Notes under the pieces: generated by a model
What the model was told of the DNA's origin: nothing
Databases searched by the model: none
Seen by the model: only the letters and a program-made list of their open reading frames with translations
Position numbers and translations under genes: made by a program
Shown here: positions 58,733 to 64,000 of the stretch, one piece after another
Layout: each line of letters begins with the position of its first letter
Position numbering within the stretch: position 1 is the stretch's first letter
Assembly (NCBI RefSeq): GCF_004348335.1
Contig: NZ_SMJW01000001.1
Location: forward strand, 78,839 to 142,838
Origin: Actinomadura bangladeshensis
Lineage (GTDB): Bacteria > Actinomycetota > Actinomycetes > Streptosporangiales > Streptosporangiaceae
Direction: 5' to 3'
DNA: 64,000 nucleotides

Positions 58733-59716
58733 CTAGACCGTGACGACGACCTTCCTTCCGGCGTGGAGCCCCTTCTCCAGGTGGCGGTGCGCCTCGACGA
58801 TGTCGTCAAGGGCGAACGCCTCGTCGACGGCGGGCCGCAGTGCACCGAGGCGGACACCCGCGTTGAGGAAGGCCGCCATGCGCTTCACCACGACCGCGTC
58901 GAGGGTGTGCTCGAAGCTCTGGTAGCCGAAGACCGTGAGGGGCGTGCCCATCGGGAAGGACGTGGGCCGAGCGTCAAGGAAGCCTGCGGCGACCAGTGTT
59001 CCACCGGGGCGGGCCGCCTTGAGAAGATCCTGCTGGCCGGGGCCCATGACAAGGTCGAGGATGATGTCGGCGCCTGTCCCGCCGGTGTGGTGGTGGACGG
59101 CTTCGACGACGTCCGCCTGGTCGGTGGCGATGACCGCGGCCGCACCGGCGGCGAGCAGTTCGTCCGTCTTCGCCGTGTGCCGGGTGATGGCGAGGGGCAC
59201 GGCACCGATCTGATTTGCGATCTGCATCGCCGCCCGGCCGACGCCGCCGGAGGCGGCGGTGATGAGGACGTGGTCGCCGGGCCGCATCCGCGCCTTCTCG
59301 ACGAGCGCGCCGTAGGCGGTGGAGAACGCGACCCAGACCGCCGCCGCGTCCGTGATCGCGAGCCCGGCCGGCCGGGCGGCGACCCGGCTCGCGGGGACCG
59401 TGGTGTATTCGGCGTAGCTGCCCCTGACGCTCGCGTCCGGAACGGCCGTGAGGATGACCGGATCGCCGATCCGCAGTCCGGTGACGTCGCGGCCCACCGC
59501 GTCGACGACGCCGGTTCCTTCGACACCGAGGCGGGCGTGCGGCAAGGGGACGGGCGCGGGCGCGGCGCCGGAACGCATCATGAGGTCGAGCGGGTTGACG
59601 GCGAACGCCTCGATCCTGACCCGTACCTCGCCGACCGCGGGCTCGACGATCGGCTCCTCGACAACGTGCATGACCTCCGGCCCGCCGAACTCGTCGAACA
59701 CAACGACTCGTGGCAT
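58733..59716 (-). CDS. NADP-dependent quinone oxidoreductase-like protein (MDR family)
   Basis: A 327-residue zinc-independent medium-chain oxidoreductase. It has the GroES-like N-terminus (GGPEVMHVVEEPIVEPAVGEV, VNPLDLMMRSG), the NADP loop ITAASGGVGRAAMQIANQIGA, and no zinc-binding cysteines. It reduces quinones or enones with NADPH. It is divergent from the HxlR regulator with 86 bases between starts, the usual layout for a redox or electrophile-responsive pair. Confidence 0.92.
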   Translation of the reverse strand: MPRVVVFDEFGGPEVMHVVEEPIVEPAVGEVRVRIEAFAVNPLDLMMRSGAAPAPVPLPHARLGVEGTGVVDAVGRDVTGLRIGDPVILTAVPDASVRGSYAEYTTVPASRVAARPAGLAITDAAAVWVAFSTAYGALVEKARMRPGDHVLITAASGGVGRAAMQIANQIGAVPLAITRHTAKTDELLAAGAAAVIATDQADVVEAVHHHTGGTGADIILDLVMGPGQQDLLKAARPGGTLVAAGFLDARPTSFPMGTPLTVFGYQSFEHTLDAVVVKRMAAFLNAGVRLGALRPAVDEAFALDDIVEAHRHLEKGLHAGRKVVVTV

Positions 59717-59802
59717 GGTGACTCCTCCGCATCCGGTGCTGGTTCAGCACTCGCAGAAGACGTTACGGAGTCGTGCGTTACCTCCTGGTACCTTCGTTTA
59801 CC

Positions 59803-60186
59803 ATGCAGAACGCGACCGGACCCGTCTTCCTCGCCGACTGCCCCACTCGCCTGGCGGTCGAAATCATCTCCGACAAATGGGCCGCGCTCGTGCTCTTCGG
59901 GCTCAGCCAACGGCCGCGCAGGCACAGTGAGCTCGTCGGCCTCATCGGTGAAATCTCGCGGAAGGTCCTCACCCAGACGCTGCGCAGGCTCCAGCAGTAC
60001 GGTCTGGTCGAACGCCGGGCGCAAGCACCACGGCGAGTCGAGTACAGCCTCACCGACCTCGGTCGGACCCTCGTCGAGCCCATCGAGGTCCTGACGAACT
60101 GGGCGAGGGACCACGGTGAGGCCGTCGTCGACTTTCAGGAGGCCGCGGAAGCCGCTGCTTCCGCTCAAGCTCGCGCGGCACATTGA
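59803..60186 (+). CDS. HxlR family transcriptional regulator
   Basis: A 127-residue winged-helix protein. The family core reads CPTRLAVEIISDKWAALVLFGL, RHSELVGLIGEISRKVLTQTLRRLQQYGLVERRA and VEYSLTDLGRTLVEP. The Cys close to the N-terminus is where redox-sensing members carry their reactive thiol. ATG at 59803 is chosen over the GTG at 59773 because the latter would make an unusual leader and run through the GTTACC...GGTAC promoter repeats. It probably represses the divergent oxidoreductase until a quinone or electrophile is met. Confidence 0.9.
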   Translation: MQNATGPVFLADCPTRLAVEIISDKWAALVLFGLSQRPRRHSELVGLIGEISRKVLTQTLRRLQQYGLVERRAQAPRRVEYSLTDLGRTLVEPIEVLTNWARDHGEAVVDFQEAAEAAASAQARAAH

Positions 60187-60283
60187 TCTTGGCGGGTCGA
60201 CGGCCTCGCCGCGGGCGCGGATCTCCGTCCCGGCGTCTCCGCAGCGGAACCCCGCCAGCGGACGGCTGAAGACGATTCCAGTC

Positions 60284-61279
60284 TCACGCCCCGGTGCGCC
60301 GCCTGGCCCAGGCTCCGGTGTCAGCTTGCTCGGACGTTGGTGGCGGGTTTGCGGCGGAAGCGGCTCTCCCCGCGGCCTGCTTCCGGTATCGCCCCGGTGT
60401 AGTGCCGAACTCCCTCTCGAAGGCGTGGGAGAGCGCGTACGGGCTGCCGTAACCGACTCGGCCGGCGATGGCGGCCAGGGTTTCCCTGGTGTCGCGAAGG
60501 AGGGTGGCGGCGAGGATCACGCGCCACCAGGTGAGGTACGCCATCGGAGGGCGGCCGACCAGGGTGGTGAACCGGCGGGCCAGGGTGGGACGGGAGACGC
60601 CCACCTCCGCGGCCAGGCGGTCGTTGCTCCACGGCGCAGCCGGTTTCGAGTGCAGCGCCCGCAGCGCCGCGGCCGTCACCGGGTCGCCCAGTGCGCTGGG
60701 CCAGGTTCCGGTGGTGGTCTCGGTCATCCAGGAGCGGATCATGTAGACGAGGAGAAGGTCGAGCAGGTTCGGGAGCGCCACGCAGGAGCCGGGCCGCACC
60801 TCGTCCAGCTCGCCGGCGAGCAGGTCGATCGCGGCACGGAGTTCCAGGTGGCTGCCGATTCGGCTGGGGAGATGAACGATCTCGGGCAACTCCGCCATCA
60901 GCGGGTGCATCCGGCTGCAATCGAGCCAGTACTTGCCGCAGAGCATCTCCGTACCGTCGCGGCCGGGGCGGGCTCGCGGTCCGGTCTCCGCAAGCCATTG
61001 CTCGAACGGCTCCGCCTTCTGCGTCGCGACCGCCGGATCGGCGGGAGAGTCGGCGATCACATGGCCCGTGCCGTGAGGCAGCAGGACCGCGTCGCCCACG
61101 CCGAGGGACACCGACGCGCCGCCGTCGGTCAGGAGCCAGCAGCCCCCCTCCAGCACGACGTAGAAGCCCGCGCCGTCGTAGGGGTCGAGCCGCGCGCACC
61201 AACTCCCGTTCGTCCGTACCCGGTGGAACCACGGGTGTCCGAGGTGAACGGCGGAGATCGCGTCACTCACCACATCCAT
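60284..61279 (-). CDS. AraC family transcriptional regulator
   Basis: A 331-residue regulator. The N-terminal cupin-6 ligand domain spans about residues 5-190 (VVLEGGCWLLTDGGASVSLGVGDAVLLPHGTGH) and the AraC double helix-turn-helix lies at 215-315 (WSNDRLAAEVGVSRPTLARRFTTLVG, ETLAAIAGRVGYGSPYALSHAFEREFG). ATG at 61279. It is divergent from the MBL hydrolase at 61383 and likely activates or represses it. Confidence 0.9.
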   Translation of the reverse strand: MDVVSDAISAVHLGHPWFHRVRTNGSWCARLDPYDGAGFYVVLEGGCWLLTDGGASVSLGVGDAVLLPHGTGHVIADSPADPAVATQKAEPFEQWLAETGPRARPGRDGTEMLCGKYWLDCSRMHPLMAELPEIVHLPSRIGSHLELRAAIDLLAGELDEVRPGSCVALPNLLDLLLVYMIRSWMTETTTGTWPSALGDPVTAAALRALHSKPAAPWSNDRLAAEVGVSRPTLARRFTTLVGRPPMAYLTWWRVILAATLLRDTRETLAAIAGRVGYGSPYALSHAFEREFGTTPGRYRKQAAGRAASAANPPPTSEQADTGAWARRRTGA

Positions 61280-61382
61280 GCGGCCAGAATATCTCCACAC
61301 GCTCCGGTATGAGACGGATGCGTATTCTATTGAGCTGGATGAGCATTGAGAAGCTCGCTCCAGCCTTCTTACGGTTGAGCGC

Positions 61383-62324
61383 ATGTCGCACGAGAACGAG
61401 AGTGTGCAGCGCATGCTGCTAGGAGATGTCGAAGTCATCCGGGTCGTCGAGTGGCACGAACCGTTCCTGCCGACCTCCGACATGTTCCCCCGGATCGGCG
61501 CCGACGTGTGGAAGGACAACGAGGGCTGGCTTGCGCCGGACCACTGGGAACCGGACACCGGCAGAGTGGTCTCCGCCCTGCAGAGCTGGGTGCTGCGCAG
61601 CGGCGGACGGACCGTCCTGGTCGACACCGGAGCGGGCAACGGGCGCGAGCGACCGGGCATGGGACCGTTCCACCGGTCCCGGAGCGATCTCCCCGGACTG
61701 CTGGCGAAGGCCGGTGTCCGGCCGCAGGATGTTGACGTCGTGGTCAACACCCACCTCCACGTCGACCACGTCGGCTGGAACACCGTCGACGTCGACGGGC
61801 AGTGGGTGCCGACGTTCCCCAACGCCCGGTACCTCATCCCGGCCGCCGACGACTTCCATTACGGTCCGGACAACGCCTACGGCAACGGCGTGCAGGAGGT
61901 CGACCGCCTGATCTACCAGGACAGCATCGCGCCCGTCCACCAGGCCGGGCAGGCCGTGCTGTGGGACGGCCTACACCGCATCAACGAGCACCTCACCCTG
62001 GAGTCCGCGCCCGGCCACACCCCCGGCTCGTCGGTACTGCGACTCGCGTCCGGAAAAGACCGGGCGGTCTTCGTCGGAGACCTGCTGCACAGCCCGGTGC
62101 AGATCCTGCACCCCTGCTGCAACAGCAACGCCTGCCTGGCACCGGAACAAGCGGCGGACAGCCGCCGGCGGATTCTCGGGCGCGCGGCCGATGAACGGGA
62201 ACTGCTCATCCCCGCGCACTTCGGCGGTGCCGGCGCCCTGGAGATCCGGCGGAACAGTGCCGGATTCGCCCTCGGCCCATGGGCCGCGAGCGAACCGGCG
62301 AGGGGATCCTCCGGCTCTGCGTGA
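61383..62324 (+). CDS. MBL-fold metallohydrolase (copy 2)
   Basis: A 313-residue paralog of the enzyme at 56802-57734. Metal ligands NTHLHVDHVGW, SAPGHTPGSSVL, VFVGDLLHSP and IPAHFGG are intact. Shared blocks include TVLVDTGAGNGRERP and DSIAPVHQAGQAVLW. Compared with copy 1 it has an added CCNSNAC cluster near residue 245. The substrate is unknown; a lactone or ester is likely. ATG at 61383, regulated probably by the divergent AraC gene and followed by the MFS gene 277 bases on. Confidence 0.9.
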   Translation: MSHENESVQRMLLGDVEVIRVVEWHEPFLPTSDMFPRIGADVWKDNEGWLAPDHWEPDTGRVVSALQSWVLRSGGRTVLVDTGAGNGRERPGMGPFHRSRSDLPGLLAKAGVRPQDVDVVVNTHLHVDHVGWNTVDVDGQWVPTFPNARYLIPAADDFHYGPDNAYGNGVQEVDRLIYQDSIAPVHQAGQAVLWDGLHRINEHLTLESAPGHTPGSSVLRLASGKDRAVFVGDLLHSPVQILHPCCNSNACLAPEQAADSRRRILGRAADERELLIPAHFGGAGALEIRRNSAGFALGPWAASEPARGSSGSA

Positions 62325-62601
62325 GCCCTGACGCCACCGCTCACCAGGCATCCTTCTCCCCGAACGTGGCCCGGCCGCCGAGTAGCGGAACGTGCTCGGC
62401 TACCCGCCCCGTGTCCGAACCCGACCGGGCCACGCTCGGGAGAACACCTTCCATCAGTTGCGCTCCCGAGGCGGTCAACGCCGCGGCGGACGGCGCGGCC
62501 GCTGCCATCCGGGGCTCAGCCGGCGGAGGGCGAAGAGCCACCCCCGCTGGATCCGGCATCCGACGACATCACATACTTCCCGGCCTGGAGGCCGTCCCCT
62601 C

Positions 62602-64000
62602 ATGCCGCTCACGTCGACCGACCGCCTTCCAATCGGGTCGAGCGGGGCTTTCGTCCCGGTGCTCACCTTCATGGGCATCGTGGTCTCGGTGATGCAGACC
62701 CTGCTCATCCCGGTGCTCGAAGACCTGCCGCAACTCCTGGACACCGAGCCGGCCAACGCGGCCTGGGTCATCACCTCGACCCTGCTCGCCGGCGCCGTCA
62801 CCACACCGATCATGGGCCGTCTCGGCGACCTCTACGGCAAGCGCCGCATGCTGATCTGCAGCCTCGCGGTGATGGTCGCCGGCACGCTCATCAGCGCCCT
62901 CACCAGCAACCTGCTCATGATGATCGCGGGCCGGACCCTCCAGGGCTTCGCGATGAGCACGATTCCCCTCGGCATCGGCCTGATGCGCGACACGCTCCCC
63001 CGCGAGAAGCTCGGCTTGGCGATGGCCCTGATGAGCTCCTCCATGGGCATCGGCAGCAGCCTCGCTCTGCCCGCTGCGGCTCTGATCGCCCAGCACGCCG
63101 ACTGGCACGCCCTCTTCTACGGCTCCGCCGGTCTCGGCGCCCTGTGCATCGCCCTCATCCTGCTCGTCGTCCCCGAGTCCCCGGCCCGGGCCCAGGGCAC
63201 CTTCGACCTTCTCGGCGCGGTCGGGCTGTCTGTCGGGCTCGTCCTCTTCCTGCTGCCGGTCAGCAAGGGCAGCGACTGGGGCTGGGCCTCCGGTACCACC
63301 CTCGGATTGTTCGCCGCGGCGGGGGTCGTCCTCGTCCTGTGGGGCGTGTTCGAGCTAGGTGGCAAGGCCCCGCTGGTGAACCTCCGCACCACGGCCCGCC
63401 CCGCCGTGCTCCTCACCAACCTCGTTTCGGTCACGGTCGGCGCCTCCTTTCTCGTTGCCTCATTGGTCCTTCCCCAACTGCTCCAGTTGCCGAAGGCCAC
63501 CGGCTACGGCCTCGGCAAGTCGATGGTGGTCGCGGGCCTGTGCATGGCGCCGCTGGGCCTGACCATGGTCCTCGCGGTCCCCATATACGCCCGGCTGTCT
63601 GCGAAGCACGGCCCCAAGGTCACCCTGATCCTCGGCATGGCGATCATCGCGATCGGCTACAGCGCCGGCCTCGGCCTGCTGAGCGCACCCTGGCAAAGCC
63701 TCATCATCACGGCGGCCCTAGGCGGGGGCATCGGTCTCGCCTACTCCTCCCTCCCCGCCCTGATCGTCGGTGCGACCCCGGCTTCGCAGACGGCTTCGGC
63801 CAACGGCCTCAACACGCTGATGCGTTCGATCGGCTCCTCGGTCTCCAGCGCCGTCATCGGCATGGTCCTCGCCGACACCGCACATGCGGTGAACGGCATC
63901 ACCGCCCCGACCATGCACGGCTTCCGCGTCTCCTTCTTGATCGCTGCGGGCGCGACGGTGCTCGGGCTGCTCACAGCCCTCTTTCTGCCCCGTGCCCGCC
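62602..64000 (+). CDS. MFS transporter, C-terminus beyond the window
   Basis: 466 codons are present and the frame is still open at the window end. It is a drug:H+ antiporter-2 type carrier: first helix FVPVLTFMGIVVSVMQTLLI, motif A-like GRLGDLYGKRRMLI after helix 2, motif C region MSSSMGIGSSLALPAAALIAQH, and at least 11 hydrophobic segments are seen, which suits a 14-helix exporter. ATG at 62602 has a distant GGAG. It may export the product or substrate of the neighbouring MBL hydrolase. The preceding 277 bases show no gene I recognise. Confidence 0.9.
   Translation, partial: MPLTSTDRLPIGSSGAFVPVLTFMGIVVSVMQTLLIPVLEDLPQLLDTEPANAAWVITSTLLAGAVTTPIMGRLGDLYGKRRMLICSLAVMVAGTLISALTSNLLMMIAGRTLQGFAMSTIPLGIGLMRDTLPREKLGLAMALMSSSMGIGSSLALPAAALIAQHADWHALFYGSAGLGALCIALILLVVPESPARAQGTFDLLGAVGLSVGLVLFLLPVSKGSDWGWASGTTLGLFAAAGVVLVLWGVFELGGKAPLVNLRTTARPAVLLTNLVSVTVGASFLVASLVLPQLLQLPKATGYGLGKSMVVAGLCMAPLGLTMVLAVPIYARLSAKHGPKVTLILGMAIIAIGYSAGLGLLSAPWQSLIITAALGGGIGLAYSSLPALIVGATPASQTASANGLNTLMRSIGSSVSSAVIGMVLADTAHAVNGITAPTMHGFRVSFLIAAGATVLGLLTALFLPRAR

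Noticed and set aside
62341..62559. Possible 72-codon minus-strand gene before the MFS gene
   Set aside because: The end (VPLLGGRATFGEKDAW) looks somewhat protein-like, but there is no ribosome site, no family I can name, and the start is Ala/Pro-rich low complexity.

Overview
The window is very GC-rich DNA in which genes are packed tightly on both strands. Many starts are GTG or TTG, and 4-base ATGA/GTGA overlaps between consecutive genes are common. Together with the gene content (FCD-type GntR regulators, acyl-CoA dehydrogenase and thiolase/DUF35 sets, DUF2889, amidohydrolase-2 enzymes) this points to a large-genome soil actinomycete. I cannot name the genus from sequence alone. No tRNA, rRNA, CRISPR array, phage module or replication origin was seen. 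The region reads as a chain of catabolic gene clusters, each with its own regulator, with decaying remnants between them.

Bases 1-26.9 kb hold an accessory degradation cluster for an unknown organic acid or aromatic-like substrate. It contains three amidohydrolase-2 proteins, two carboxymuconolactone-decarboxylase-type proteins, an aldo/keto reductase, two intact SDRs, a complete peptide-type ABC importer (binding protein, two permeases, two ATPases) and a DUF2889 protein. It also has a five-gene operon (serine hydrolase, aldehyde dehydrogenase, cupin, small monooxygenase-like protein, cyclase), an enoyl-CoA hydratase, a class II aldolase-like protein and a PaaK-like CoA ligase. Two near-identical FCD/GntR regulators flank this set. 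An AT-rich element with core TTATCA/TTATTA occurs before nearly every transcription unit of this half and suggests one regulon. The 22.8-26.9 kb part looks like a decaying second copy of the GntR/cyclase/serine-hydrolase module. It holds an SDR pseudogene, a cyclase pseudogene and, at the edge, an IS66 transposase remnant.

Bases 27.2-37.6 kb hold a DoxX protein, scrambled enoyl-CoA hydratase fragments and a minus-strand operon. In transcription order the operon is amidase, SDR, acyl-CoA ligase, vestigial acyl-CoA dehydrogenase, SDR, DUF35 protein, thiolase or retro-aldolase, two acyl-CoA dehydrogenases and a broken enoyl-CoA hydratase. This is a side-chain beta-oxidation or retro-aldol layout.

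Bases 37.6-48.0 kb hold a second minus-strand operon: GH78 alpha-L-rhamnosidase, lipoprotein sugar-binding protein, two sugar permeases, N,N-dimethylformamidase-like large subunit and flavin amine oxidase. A divergent TetR regulator follows. The same operator-like sequence lies before the TetR gene and before the amidase operon, and a related repeat lies before the rhamnosidase operon. I infer one TetR regulon that imports and strips a rhamnosylated amide or amine compound and then degrades the aglycone through CoA thioesters.

Bases 48.0-54.5 kb encode sugar or sugar-acid enzymes: SDR, D-2-hydroxyacid dehydrogenase and GntR on the minus strand, and SDR, lactonase-like amidohydrolase, Gfo/Idh/MocA oxidoreductase, VOC protein and FAH-family hydrolase on the plus strand. 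The two groups diverge from a perfect 16-bp inverted repeat. The set fits most of a non-phosphorylating deoxy-sugar (rhamnose-like) route, but no dehydratase is present. Bases 54.8-64 kb hold small regulator-enzyme pairs (IclR/amidohydrolase, TetR/MBL hydrolase, HxlR/quinone-oxidoreductase, AraC/MBL hydrolase) and an MFS transporter cut by the window end.
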